The translations under genes and the position numbers were made by a program. A DNA stretch of 45,264 nucleotides. It comes from an uncultured Alphaproteobacteria bacterium (GTDB taxonomy: Bacteria; Pseudomonadota; Alphaproteobacteria; Micropepsales; Micropepsaceae). The notes beneath the pieces are model-generated. The model was not told where the DNA came from, ran no database searches, and saw nothing but the letters and a program-made list of their open reading frames with translations. The stretch lies in contig CALMGU010000051.1 of assembly GCA_937865685.1 (NCBI GenBank), forward strand, positions 1 through 45,264, in the 5' to 3' direction. Position 1 is the stretch's first letter, and every line of letters starts with the position of its first letter. Shown piece after piece: positions 1 through 7,995 of this stretch.

Positions 1-1
1 T

Positions 2-745
2 GATATGAGCGAGTTCGCTGCGGAGCATTCGGCGGCGCGCTTGCTCGGTGCGCCGCCCGGCTACATCGGCTACGACGCCGGCGGCGAGCTCACCAACGCC
101 GTGCGTGCGCGGCCGTTCTCGGTGGTGCTGTTCGACGAGATCGAGAAGGCGCATCCGCGCATCCTCGACAAGTTTCTGCAGATTCTCGAAGACGGTCGGC
201 TCACCGACGGCCGCGGCCAAACCGCCTACTTCTCCGAGGCGATCATCGTTTTCACCTCGAACCTCGGAATTTACGTAGAAGACGAAGCCGGCGTGCGCCG
301 ACAAAACGTCGCGCCGGGCGAGCCGTACGAGGAGGTGGAAGCCAAGGTGCGCGGCGCCATCGCCGACCATTTCAAGTTTCGGCTGATGCGTCCGGAGATC
401 CTCAATCGCATCGGCGACAACGTCGTCGTCTTCGACTTCATCGCGCCCGACGTCGCCGCGCGCATTTTCGAGGGCATGCTCGCCAATGTCGTGTCGCGCG
501 TGCGACGCGAGCATGGCGTGACGCTCACGATCCCGCCCGCACTGCTCGAGCGCTTGCGAAAGCTTTGTACCGCGGATCTCTCGAACGGTGGACGCGGCAT
601 CGGCAATCGCATGGAATCCGTTTTCATCAATCCGCTCGCGCGGGCGTTGTTCGGCGCCGCCCTCGCGCCAAACGTTGAGATCGCGGTCACCGATCTCGTC
701 GAAATCGACCGGATCTGGACGGTATCGCTGCAGCCCGCCGGATGA
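2..745 (+). CDS. ClpB/ClpA-like AAA+ ATPase, C-terminal part (5' end outside window)
   Basis: This is the last 247 residues of a class-2 Clp/Hsp100-type AAA+ ATPase. The frame is open to the left edge, where the codons read D-M-S-E-F, the conserved ClpB 'DMSEF/Y' block, so the methionine at base 5 is internal. Numbering from that methionine, I see the pore loop GAPPGYIGYDAGG (16-28), Walker B VVLFDEIEKAH (40-50), sensor 1 FTSN (83-86), the LNRIG arginine finger (R135) and a C-terminal small domain ending in a GGRGIGNR sensor-2-like stretch. The segment after sensor 1 is longer and more acidic than in housekeeping ClpB. The Walker A and the N-terminal part lie outside the window. Its stop overlaps the next gene by ATGA, so the two are probably translationally coupled. 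A dedicated unfoldase partner of the radical SAM protein is likelier than the general disaggregase. The AAA+ assignment is firm; the role is inference. Confidence 0.9.
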   Translation, partial: DMSEFAAEHSAARLLGAPPGYIGYDAGGELTNAVRARPFSVVLFDEIEKAHPRILDKFLQILEDGRLTDGRGQTAYFSEAIIVFTSNLGIYVEDEAGVRRQNVAPGEPYEEVEAKVRGAIADHFKFRLMRPEILNRIGDNVVVFDFIAPDVAARIFEGMLANVVSRVRREHGVTLTIPPALLERLRKLCTADLSNGGRGIGNRMESVFINPLARALFGAALAPNVEIAVTDLVEIDRIWTVSLQPAG

Positions 746-948
746 ACATTCTGCTCAACAAGGCGCATTTTCCTGTCACGGTGCTCGGCCCGGGTCGGCG
801 GATAGGCATCTGGCTTCAGGGTTGCTCGATCGGATGCGCGGGCTGCATCTCGCAGGACACGTGGGAGGCCGACGCGACCAAGGCGATGGCCGCCTTGGAA
901 CGTGGCGACGATCAACGCGCCGCAAAGGCAGACACCAACCAACAATGA
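742..948 (+). pseudogene. Truncated NrdG-like radical SAM (4Fe-4S single cluster) protein
   Basis: This frame encodes 68 residues. The first ~45 match the N-terminus of the NrdG-like, small activase-type radical SAM family: a beta strand, then GIWLQGC and the cluster motif C-x3-C-x2-C at C28, C32 and C35. Whole members of this family run to roughly 150-250 residues, with a GGEP-like SAM-binding motif and further strands after the cluster loop; all of that is missing. From about residue 48 the sequence becomes polar and unlike the family ([16 protein letters not shown]), then stops 13 bases before guaA. The start codon overlaps the stop of the AAA+ gene by four bases. The cluster loop could still bind iron-sulphur, but a working enzyme is not expected. 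Gene truncation by rearrangement or a chimeric assembly are both possible. Confidence 0.75.
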
Positions 949-961
949 CAATTTCGGCGCA

Positions 962-2497
962 ATGACGGTACTGGTTCTCGATTTCGGAAGTCAGGTCACA
1001 CAACTCATCGCACGGCGGGTCCGCGAAGCGGGCGTCTATTGCGAGATTGTTCCCTACAACAAGGCCGACGAGGCGCTGGCGAAAAAGCCCCGCGCCATCA
1101 TCCTGTCGGGCGGTCCCGCCAGCGTCACCGAATCCGACACGCCGCGCGCGCCGCAACGCGTGTTCGAGATGGGCGTGCCGGTCTTGGGCATCTGCTATGG
1201 CGAAATGACCATGTCGGCCCAGCTGGGCGGGCGGGTCGAAGCCGGGCATTCCCGCGAGTTCGGGCGCGCCGACATTCATGTGCAGCGCCCGTCGCGTCTT
1301 CTCGAAGGGCTGGCGGAAAGCGGCAGCGAGCCGGTCTGGATGAGCCATGGCGACAAGATCGTGGCGATCCCGGAAGGATTCTCAGTTGTGGCCACCTCCG
1401 AAAGTTCGCCCTATGCCGTAATCGCGGATGAGGCCCGCCGCTTTTATGGTGTGCAGTTCCATCCGGAAGTGGCGCATACGCCGCGCGGGGCCACAATCCT
1501 TTCCAATTTCGTGCGGGGCATCGCCGGCATCGAGCCGGAATGGAACATGCATGCCTTCCGCGCCGCCATGGTGGAGAAGATCCGCAAGCAGGTCGGCGCA
1601 GCGAAGGTCATTTGCGGCTTGTCGGGCGGCGTGGACTCGTCCGTGGCGGCGGTGTTGATCCATGAAGCGATCGGCGACCAGCTCACCTGCATCTTCGTCG
1701 ATACAGGCCTGATGCGGGCGGGCGAGGCGGACGAGGTGGTGACCCTGTTCCGCGATCATTACAACATCCCCCTGATCCATGCCGAAGCGGCGGACCTGTT
1801 CCTGGGACGCCTCAAGGGTATCAGTGACCCGGAACTGAAGCGCAAGATCATCGGTGCCGCCTTCATCGATGTGTTCGACAAGGAAAGCCACAAGGTCGGC
1901 GGGGCGGAATTCCTGGCCCAGGGCACGCTCTATCCCGACGTGATCGAAAGCATTTCGGCGACCGGCGGCCCGTCGGTCACGATCAAGTCGCATCACAATG
2001 TGGGCGGGCTTCCCGCCTACATGAAGATGAAGCTGGTCGAGCCCTTGCGTGAACTCTTCAAGGATGAAGTGCGGGCGCTCGGCCGCGAGCTGGGTCTGCC
2101 GCCGGCTTTTGTGGGCCGCCATCCGTTTCCCGGACCGGGCCTTGCCATCCGCATTCCCGGCGAGATCACGGAAGAAAAGCTGGAAATCCTGCGCAAGGCC
2201 GATGTGATCTATCTGGACGAAATCCGCAAAGCCGGGCTCTACGACAAGATCTGGCAGGCCTTCGCGGTGCTTCTGCCGGTGCGCACGGTCGGCGTGATGG
2301 GCGACGGGCGCACATACGATCATGTCTGTGCGCTGCGTGCCGTGACCTCCTCGGACGGCATGACGGCGGATTATTATCCCTTTGAGCACAGCTTTCTGGG
2401 CCGGGTCTCGACCCGCATCGTCAATGAAGTTCGCGGCATCAATCGCGTTGTCTATGACGTGACCTCCAAGCCGCCCGGGACGATTGAGTGGGAGTGA
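962..2497 (+). CDS. guaA: GMP synthase (glutamine-hydrolysing)
   Basis: This cytosolic purine enzyme makes GMP from XMP, ATP and glutamine. The 511-residue length is normal. An N-terminal class I glutamine amidotransferase domain carries the nucleophile C78 (GICYG) and the H167/E169 pair in FHPEV. The ATP-pyrophosphatase domain follows with the P-loop SGGVDSS (221-227), and the C-terminal dimerisation domain ends in the family signature PPGTIEWE. I chose the start at 962 because the protein then begins [19 protein letters not shown], as in other GuaA proteins. An in-frame ATG at 902 would add 20 non-homologous residues derived from the truncated upstream gene. No Shine-Dalgarno is visible before 962. 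The native upstream region may have been lost at the junction described in the findings, so expression signals are uncertain. A structured repeat follows the stop. Confidence 0.98.
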   Translation: MTVLVLDFGSQVTQLIARRVREAGVYCEIVPYNKADEALAKKPRAIILSGGPASVTESDTPRAPQRVFEMGVPVLGICYGEMTMSAQLGGRVEAGHSREFGRADIHVQRPSRLLEGLAESGSEPVWMSHGDKIVAIPEGFSVVATSESSPYAVIADEARRFYGVQFHPEVAHTPRGATILSNFVRGIAGIEPEWNMHAFRAAMVEKIRKQVGAAKVICGLSGGVDSSVAAVLIHEAIGDQLTCIFVDTGLMRAGEADEVVTLFRDHYNIPLIHAEAADLFLGRLKGISDPELKRKIIGAAFIDVFDKESHKVGGAEFLAQGTLYPDVIESISATGGPSVTIKSHHNVGGLPAYMKMKLVEPLRELFKDEVRALGRELGLPPAFVGRHPFPGPGLAIRIPGEITEEKLEILRKADVIYLDEIRKAGLYDKIWQAFAVLLPVRTVGVMGDGRTYDHVCALRAVTSSDGMTADYYPFEHSFLGRVSTRIVNEVRGINRVVYDVTSKPPGTIEWE

Positions 2498-2502
2498 GCG
2501 TC

Positions 2503-2582
2503 GACCGGCGGCACAGCCGCCGGTCAAATCGATGCGGGGCATCGATTTGAGACGCGAACGCCGCGAGCCCAAGCGAGTGGCG
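2503..2582 (+). repeat. Three-hairpin intergenic repeat, copy 1
   Basis: Directly after guaA lie three consecutive inverted repeats. The first has perfect 10-bp arms, GACCGGCGGC (2503-2512) and GCCGCCGGTC (2516-2525), with a 3-nt loop. The second has perfect 10-bp arms, AAATCGATGC (2526-2535) and GCATCGATTT (2539-2548). The third is a weaker stem, CGCCGC (2559-2564) with GTGGCG (2577-2582). A related element with different stem bases but the same pairing lies at 21750-21823, after mlaF. Neither has a T-run, so this is not a classical intrinsic terminator. A REP-like element or an mRNA 3'-end structure is likely. Confidence 0.8.
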
Positions 2583-2617
2583 ACGAAAACACCGAACAGC
2601 CACTAGCGCAGATTTCC

Positions 2618-4249
2618 ATGATCCGCCTCGACAACATCAGCAAGCAGAACGGCCATCACCTCTTGTTCGTCGATGCATCGATGGGCCTTCAAAAGGGTGA
2701 GAAAGTAGGACTGGTCGGGCCGAACGGCGCCGGCAAGTCGACGCTTTTCAGGATGATCGCGGGCCAGGACCGGCCCGATGACGGCCAGGTGACGATCGAT
2801 CCCGGCATGACCATCGGCTATTTCAGCCAGGATGTCGGCGAAATGTCGGGCCAGAGCGCGGTTGCCGCGGTGATGGATGGGGTAGGACCGGCAAGCGCGC
2901 TGGCCGCCGAATTGGCCCAGCTGGAAGCGGCCATGGTCGATCCGGCACGGATGGGCGAGATGGACGCGCTGGTCGAACGCTATGGCGAAGTGCAGCACCG
3001 GTTCGAGGAGTTGGACGGTTATGCGCTGGATGCACGGGCGCGCGAGGTTCTTGCTGGGCTGAGCTTCAGCCAGGAACGCATGGACGGCGATGTCGGTCTG
3101 CTTTCCGGCGGCTGGAAGATGCGCGTGGCGCTGGCCCGCATCCTGGTGATGCGCCCCGACGGCATGCTGCTGGACGAGCCCAGCAACCATCTCGATCTGG
3201 AAAGCCTGATCTGGCTTGAGGAATTCCTCAAGAATTACGACGGCGCATTGCTGATGACCTCGCATGACCGCGAATTCATGAACCGCATCATCGGCAAGGT
3301 GGTGGAGATCGATGGCGGCTCGCTCACGACCTATTCGGGCGATTATGACTTCTACGAGCAGCAGCGGGCCTTAAGCGAAAAGCAGCGCCAGGCGCAATTC
3401 GAGCGTCAGCAGGCGATGCTGGCCAAGGAAATCAAATTCATCGAGCGCTTCAAGGCGCGCGCCTCCCACGCGGCCCAGGTGCAGAGCCGGGTGAAGAAGC
3501 TGGACAAGATCGAGCGGGTGGAAATGCCCCGCCGCCGCGAGGCCGTACGGTTCGAATTCAAGACGCCGCCGCGTTCGGGCGACGACGTGGCCGGATTCAA
3601 GAATGTTCACAAGGCTTATGGCAGCCAGTCGATCTATGCCGGGCTCGAATTCCAGGTCCGCCGCAAGGAACGCTGGTGCATCCTGGGCGCCAATGGCGCG
3701 GGCAAATCCACGCTCTTGAAACTGGTGGCCGGCGCGACGGCGCCGGATCAGGGCACGGTCAATCTCGGCAGCAACGTGAAGATGGGCTACTTCGCCCAGC
3801 ATTCCATGGATCTGCTGGACGGCGAGGATACGGTGTTCGAGTCCTTGGACAAGTCGTTCCCGCAAGCCGGGCAGGGAGCGCTGCGCACTCTGGCCGGATG
3901 TTTCGGTTTTTCCGGCGACGATGTCGAGAAGACCTGCCGCGTCCTCTCCGGCGGCGAGAAGGCGCGTCTGGTGATGGCCAAGATGCTGTTCGATCCGCCG
4001 AACTTCCTGGTGCTGGACGAACCCACCAACCATCTGGATATGGCGACGAAAGAAATGCTGGTCGCATCCCTGGCGGAATTCGAGGGCACCATGCTGTTCG
4101 TGTCGCACGACCGTCACTTCCTGGCCGCGCTTTCGAACCGGGTGCTCGAACTGACGCCTGAAGGCGTCCATCGCTATGATGGCGGCTACACCGAATATGT
4201 CGCCCGCACCGGCCATGAGGCGCCGGGCCTTCATCCCGGCGGATCGTAA
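2618..4249 (+). CDS. ABC-F family ATP-binding protein
   Basis: This soluble protein has two ABC ATPase domains in one chain and no membrane segment, the hallmark of the ABC-F family (YbiT/EttA/Uup type), whose members act on the ribosome. Domain 1 has Walker A GPNGAGKST (34-42), signature LSGGW (about 161) and Walker B with LLLDEPSNHLD (about 183-193). A charged helical linker follows (about 245-310). Domain 2 has GANGAGKST (about 355-363), LSGGEK (about 442) and LVLDEPTNHLD (about 464-474). The 543-residue length is typical. Translation-factor function is inferred from the family; which subfamily it belongs to, and whether it protects ribosomes from an antibiotic, cannot be read here. It stands alone, 120 bases after guaA, with the hairpin repeat between them. 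Confidence 0.93.
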   Translation: MIRLDNISKQNGHHLLFVDASMGLQKGEKVGLVGPNGAGKSTLFRMIAGQDRPDDGQVTIDPGMTIGYFSQDVGEMSGQSAVAAVMDGVGPASALAAELAQLEAAMVDPARMGEMDALVERYGEVQHRFEELDGYALDARAREVLAGLSFSQERMDGDVGLLSGGWKMRVALARILVMRPDGMLLDEPSNHLDLESLIWLEEFLKNYDGALLMTSHDREFMNRIIGKVVEIDGGSLTTYSGDYDFYEQQRALSEKQRQAQFERQQAMLAKEIKFIERFKARASHAAQVQSRVKKLDKIERVEMPRRREAVRFEFKTPPRSGDDVAGFKNVHKAYGSQSIYAGLEFQVRRKERWCILGANGAGKSTLLKLVAGATAPDQGTVNLGSNVKMGYFAQHSMDLLDGEDTVFESLDKSFPQAGQGALRTLAGCFGFSGDDVEKTCRVLSGGEKARLVMAKMLFDPPNFLVLDEPTNHLDMATKEMLVASLAEFEGTMLFVSHDRHFLAALSNRVLELTPEGVHRYDGGYTEYVARTGHEAPGLHPGGS

Positions 4250-4346
4250 TATCCAGGCTGCCCGATTTGCGTGATCCTGCGGCGGGGGGTGGTTGCTGCG
4301 CATAACCTGCTGTGGGAAATTCTCGAAAGCTGCTTCTGGGGGAGCG

Positions 4347-4922
4347 ATGACATCCCGCTATTACGCCGCAGCCATTGCGCTGATCGGCATTCAAATCGCC
4401 GTGCTGCATACGCTTGGCCAGCCATTTCTGGCCGCCAGTGGCCGGATTCTGCTCTGGGTCAACGATCCCTGGAGCCCGGACATGTCCCAGCAATTGGCCG
4501 ACTGGTACAGCTTCTCTCACGTCATTCACGGCTTCATTTTCTTTGGCGTGCTGCGCCTTATCGCGCCCTGCCTGCCGCTGGGCGTGCGGCTTCTTCTGGC
4601 GATGGGTGTGGAGATCGGATGGGAGATCACCGAGAACAGCCCCGCGGTGATCCAGCATTATCGCCAGCAGGCGCTGGCGGCAGGCTATGTGGGCGATAGC
4701 ATTTTGAATTCGGTGTTCGATGTGGTGATGATGTCGGCGGGATTTCTGTTCGCATCGCGCGTGCCTGGCCGGTATGTGATCGCGATTGCCGTGGCGTTCG
4801 AGATTTTCACCGCGGTGATGATCCGTGATAATCTTACGCTCAACGTGATCAATCTGATCGCGCCATCCGGCTGGGGGCCAATAACCGCCATTCACGACTG
4901 GCAGGCCGGCGCCGCGCATTAG
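4347..4922 (+). CDS. DUF2585 (UPF0314) integral membrane protein
   Basis: This 191-residue inner-membrane protein has about five hydrophobic segments. It carries the blocks typical of DUF2585: SDWYS/SHVIHGFIFFGVLR, the acidic membrane motif EIGWEITENSP, the GDSILNS turn, and the C-terminal RDNLTLNVINLIAP. The biochemical role of the family is unknown to me. I placed the start at 4347, where a strong Shine-Dalgarno (GGGGGAG) stands just upstream; an earlier in-frame ATG at 4293 would add 18 residues with no family match. A broken copy of the last ~100 bases of this gene occurs at 6992-7099, beyond the AraC and NmrA-like genes, which suggests a local duplication. Confidence 0.88.
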   Translation: MTSRYYAAAIALIGIQIAVLHTLGQPFLAASGRILLWVNDPWSPDMSQQLADWYSFSHVIHGFIFFGVLRLIAPCLPLGVRLLLAMGVEIGWEITENSPAVIQHYRQQALAAGYVGDSILNSVFDVVMMSAGFLFASRVPGRYVIAIAVAFEIFTAVMIRDNLTLNVINLIAPSGWGPITAIHDWQAGAAH

Positions 4923-4985
4923 CGGGTTTTGAACGATCGATTCACACTGTCGTGCTTCGAGGGAAAGGCGCGCGAATTCGAATCC

Positions 4986-5954
4986 CTACCCGGCGGCGCT
5001 GCCGTTCGCTTTTGCTTCGCGCCGGTATTGCCCAGGCGGCATGCCGCCCCAGCGCCGGAACGCCTTGCTGAATGATATTTCCGACTGGTAGCCGACTTCA
5101 TGCGCAATCTCTGCCAGGCTCGCTTGCGAAGCCGCCAGCAGCCCGGCCGCGGCGTGCATGCGCTGGGCCGCCAAATAGTCCATCACAGATTTCCCGACAA
5201 TGGCGCGAAACCGGCTGGCGAATACGGTACGCGACAGGCCGACCGCACTGGCGAGCGATGCCACCGTCCAGGTCGCGGCCGGCCGCCCATGCATGAGCGA
5301 CAGGGCGTGAGCGACCGGCGGGTCCGCGAGCCCGTGAAGCCAGCCGGAGCCATTTGTGGTGGTATTGGCGATATGGTCGCGAACCGATTGCACGAACAGC
5401 ATATCGGCGAGCCGTTCGGCAATCGTCTGAAACCCTGGCCGGTTGGACGTCAGTTCATCGATCAGGAGACTGAGCGAGCCTTCGAGCCAGGCAGGTCCCC
5501 GGCCCATGCGGCCGCGCACATGGATGACGGCCGGAAGGGACTCCAGCAGCGAATTGCGTCGGCGATCGCGGAACGCAAAAACACCGGTGATGATGCGGGT
5601 GATTGCGCCATCGCCTCCAAACCGCAAATGCTGGAGCCGCTCGACACGCAGCCCAGGGCGCCAGGTGCCGTTGATGCCGTTCGCCTCCAACACCTGTCCG
5701 AATGGCGTGCGCGGCGCATCCCCATCGGACAGGAGCAGATGGGGATTGCCAGACGGCAGGACCGCCAAATCACCGGGACCAAGTTCAATGCGGCCGGATT
5801 CCGTTTCGAGCAAGCAGCGGCCTTCGACCACGATGTGGAATGGCGCGCCGCCGACTCTGCTTTTGCCGATTCCCCACGGCGCGCGAAGCTCCGCCACACT
5901 GAGCACGGCGCTTTCGAGCCGCAGATCGCGCAGCATTTCGCTTAGTAGATCCAT
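4986..5954 (-). CDS. AraC-family transcriptional regulator with cupin sensor domain
   Basis: The 322-residue protein has an N-terminal cupin-type ligand domain (about 30-170, with the turn GPGDLAVLPSGNPH) and a C-terminal pair of helix-turn-helix motifs. The second, with ASLAEIAHEVGYQSEISFSKAFRRWGGMPPGQYR, is the AraC/XylS signature. The cupin subclass is the one commonly found beside, and controlling, short-chain or NmrA-type oxidoreductases. It is divergent from such a gene at 6089, with 134 bases between the two starts that contain inverted repeats (5975-5996 and 6024-6033), so it probably regulates that gene and itself. The ligand is unknown. The 10-mer ACGATCGATT occurs just outside each end of the gene (4933-4942 and 5962-5971). 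Confidence 0.93.
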   Translation of the reverse strand: MDLLSEMLRDLRLESAVLSVAELRAPWGIGKSRVGGAPFHIVVEGRCLLETESGRIELGPGDLAVLPSGNPHLLLSDGDAPRTPFGQVLEANGINGTWRPGLRVERLQHLRFGGDGAITRIITGVFAFRDRRRNSLLESLPAVIHVRGRMGRGPAWLEGSLSLLIDELTSNRPGFQTIAERLADMLFVQSVRDHIANTTTNGSGWLHGLADPPVAHALSLMHGRPAATWTVASLASAVGLSRTVFASRFRAIVGKSVMDYLAAQRMHAAAGLLAASQASLAEIAHEVGYQSEISFSKAFRRWGGMPPGQYRREAKANGSAAG

Positions 5955-5974
5955 GTTCGGGACGATCGATTAAT

Positions 5975-6033
5975 GAATGCGTCCTCTTAAGCATTCGGCA
6001 TCGCGGTCATTTTGTCTAGCCTGTGTTCGAACA
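5975..6033. promoter_or_regulatory. Divergent AraC/NmrA control region with inverted repeats
   Basis: Between the divergent starts lie two symmetrical sequences. GAATGC (5975-5980) pairs with GCATTC (5991-5996) across a 10-base spacer, and TGTTCGAACA (6024-6033) is a perfect 10-bp palindrome. They are plausible binding sites for the adjacent regulator. I could not place convincing -35/-10 pairs here. Confidence 0.4.
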
Positions 6034-6088
6034 GGCGGGCCGGCCACCGATCGCGATTCCGCGCTGTGATTTTTGGAAGGGCACGCCC

Positions 6089-6940
6089 ATGATTCTTGTC
6101 ACCGGGGCCAGCGGAACCGTCGGCACCGCGCTGGTCGAAGTGTTGAAAAACAGCCACCGATTCCGGGCCGGTTATCATTCTCCCGGAAAAGCGGAGAAAG
6201 CGCGGCAAAACGGACTGGATGCCATCGCGATCGATCTGATGGCCCCCGAAACCTTGGCGCCGGCGCTTGCAGGAGTCGAAACGGTGTTTCTTCTTGGCGC
6301 CGGCATCCGCGGCCAGGTCGAGCAGGAGATTAATCTCATCGACGCCGCCAGGGCTGCGGGTGTCCGGCGGCTGGTCAAGATATCGGCTTGGCGTGCCGGC
6401 GCAGAGCAATACGCGCTGGCACGAATGCATCGGCAGATCGAAGACGCGGTCGAAAAGTCAGGCATGGCCTGGACGTTCCTGCGGCCCAACGGCTTCATGC
6501 AGAATTTCACCGGCCGGACAGCTGAGACCATCAAGGGGCAGGGGGCGATCTATCTGCCGGCGGCCGATGCACAGATCAGCCTGATCGACGCGCGCGATAT
6601 CGCCAGGGTTGCGGCGAAGGTTCTTACGGAGCCGGGGCACGAAGGCAACGCCTATGACCTCTCCGGACCGCGAGGCCTGTCTTATGGCGATACGGCCAGA
6701 ATCCTCTCCCGCCAGCTTGGCAGGGACATAAAATATATTCCAGTGACCGACGATGCCGCACGCGAAGGCATGATCCGCGCCGGGATGCCGGATTTTTACG
6801 CCGATGCCCTCATCGATCTCTTTCGGGCCTATCGAAACGGAATGGCGTCGGGCGTTACAGCGAGCGTCAAGAGTATCACCGGCCACGAACCGATCATGTT
6901 CGATCAGTTCGTGCGCGATCATGCGGATGCTTTTCGTTGA
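6089..6940 (+). CDS. NmrA-like NAD(P)-binding oxidoreductase (atypical SDR)
   Basis: The 283-residue protein opens with a Rossmann strand and the nucleotide loop TGASGTVG (5-12). It shows the atypical SDR layout of the NmrA/QOR2 group: short strands, a VRRLVKISAW segment instead of a canonical YxxxK pair, the conserved FLRPNGFMQNF, and the C-terminal DLSGPRGLSYGDTA region. Such proteins are NAD(P)H-dependent quinone reductases or redox sensors; the substrate here is unknown. The start at 6089 has a GGAAGGG Shine-Dalgarno 8 bases upstream, and an earlier in-frame ATG at 6023 lacks one. It is divergent from the AraC-type regulator, which probably controls it. Confidence 0.9.
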   Translation: MILVTGASGTVGTALVEVLKNSHRFRAGYHSPGKAEKARQNGLDAIAIDLMAPETLAPALAGVETVFLLGAGIRGQVEQEINLIDAARAAGVRRLVKISAWRAGAEQYALARMHRQIEDAVEKSGMAWTFLRPNGFMQNFTGRTAETIKGQGAIYLPAADAQISLIDARDIARVAAKVLTEPGHEGNAYDLSGPRGLSYGDTARILSRQLGRDIKYIPVTDDAAREGMIRAGMPDFYADALIDLFRAYRNGMASGVTASVKSITGHEPIMFDQFVRDHADAFR

Positions 6941-6991
6941 GCGGCTTTCGACCTGCCACGGTTCGACCCGTCGCTTCGCGATAAGCCAGCT

Positions 6992-7099
6992 GTGACGGTA
7001 AGTGACAATCCCACAATCAGCGTGATAAATCTGATCGCGCCGTCCGGGTTAAGGGCCGATCGCCATTGTTCACGGCTGGCGGCCCAGTGCCGCGCATTG
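6992..7099 (+). pseudogene. Broken copy of the DUF2585 gene 3' end
   Basis: This stretch aligns with the last ~105 bases of the DUF2585 gene (4815-4922). The first 57 bases give about 44 identities by hand count and translate as ...SDNPTISVINLIAPSG against RDNLTLNVINLIAPSG. After the shared APSG the reading frame shifts. Read in the other frame, the rest gives GPIAIVHGWRPSAAHW against GPITAIHDWQAGAAH. The stop codon has become TGG. Only the 3' tail is recognisable, so this is a remnant and not a gene. It directly precedes the secreted beta-propeller gene and would wrongly extend it if its GTG at 6992 were taken as a start. Confidence 0.8.
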
Positions 7100-7120
7100 G
7101 CAGGGTACAAGGAGACGATC

Positions 7121-7978
7121 ATGCGCGCTTTGGCGTTGTCCCTGCTCATTCTGGCAAATGCGGCGGAGGCTGCGCCGACTGTCGCACATTGGGACTTGCC
7201 CGGCATATCCAGCCCGATGTGGGAATCCCATTCCGCGATCGATCCTTTGACCGGCGATCTCTGGTTTGTCCGCAGCGACAGGAAATTTTCCGGCTGGCGC
7301 ATCCTGGTCAGTCATTGCGACAAGGGCCGCTGGTCCGACCCCAAGCCTTGGAGATTTGCGCGGGCGGGCCTGGAAGCCGATCCTTATTTCACGGCGGATG
7401 GGCGGAGCCTGTATTTCATTTCGACCCGCGCCACCGGCGCGGGAACCAGCGCCGCGCTGGATATCTGGATGGCGCGCCGCGATGCGCGGAATGACTGGAG
7501 CGTGCCGGAGCGCCTGCCTGCGCCCGTGAATTCGCCGGAAGCCGAATGGTTTCCCCGGCCGGCATCGGATGGCTGGCTTTATTTCGGCTCACGGCGGGAC
7601 GGAGGTAGGGGCAAGGACGATATCTGGCGCGCGCGCCAGACACCGCAAGGCCAATGGACCGTGGAAAATGCCGGGCCCGGTCTCAACAGCACCGATGCCG
7701 AATATGAATTCCAACCGGCGCCAGACGGAAAATGGGGTGTGCTGGCCACCGACAAGGGGCTTTATCGCGTGGAGAAAACCAAGACCGGTTGGGAGCGACG
7801 GGAAAAATTCGGGCCTCAAATCAATGTCGATGCCACCGGCATCGGTCCGATGATCGCCTCTTCCGGCAAAAGCTTTGTTTTCTCGCGCGATGCCGGTGGC
7901 GACCGGTCCGGGGAACTGTTCGCGGTGCATCTGGACGGCGCGGCCAAATGGCCGCCTGTTTGCGCGGGTCGGCCGTGA
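7121..7978 (+). CDS. Secreted TolB/PD40-type beta-propeller protein
   Basis: The 285-residue product begins with a signal peptide (MRALALSLLILANAAEA, cleavage likely after AEA). It continues with repeated WD40-like PD40 blades: DPYFTADGRSLYFIS, EWFPRPASDGWLYFGS with RRDGGRGKDDIW, and EFQPAPDGKWGVLA. These 'F-ADG--LYF-S-R-GG--DIW' units are typical of TolB-like propellers that fold in the periplasm. The binding partner is unknown. I chose 7121 because of the signal peptide and the Shine-Dalgarno AAGGAGA six bases upstream; the 43 in-frame codons before it derive from the DUF2585 remnant. No transmembrane helix or catalytic motif is visible. Confidence 0.87.
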   Translation: MRALALSLLILANAAEAAPTVAHWDLPGISSPMWESHSAIDPLTGDLWFVRSDRKFSGWRILVSHCDKGRWSDPKPWRFARAGLEADPYFTADGRSLYFISTRATGAGTSAALDIWMARRDARNDWSVPERLPAPVNSPEAEWFPRPASDGWLYFGSRRDGGRGKDDIWRARQTPQGQWTVENAGPGLNSTDAEYEFQPAPDGKWGVLATDKGLYRVEKTKTGWERREKFGPQINVDATGIGPMIASSGKSFVFSRDAGGDRSGELFAVHLDGAAKWPPVCAGRP

Positions 7979-7995
7979 TCACGCGTTTGGCGGCG

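Noticed and set aside
6992-7120. An N-terminal extension of the secreted beta-propeller protein from a GTG start.
   Set aside because: These codons come from the broken DUF2585 copy; a signal peptide and strong ribosome site mark 7121 as the start.
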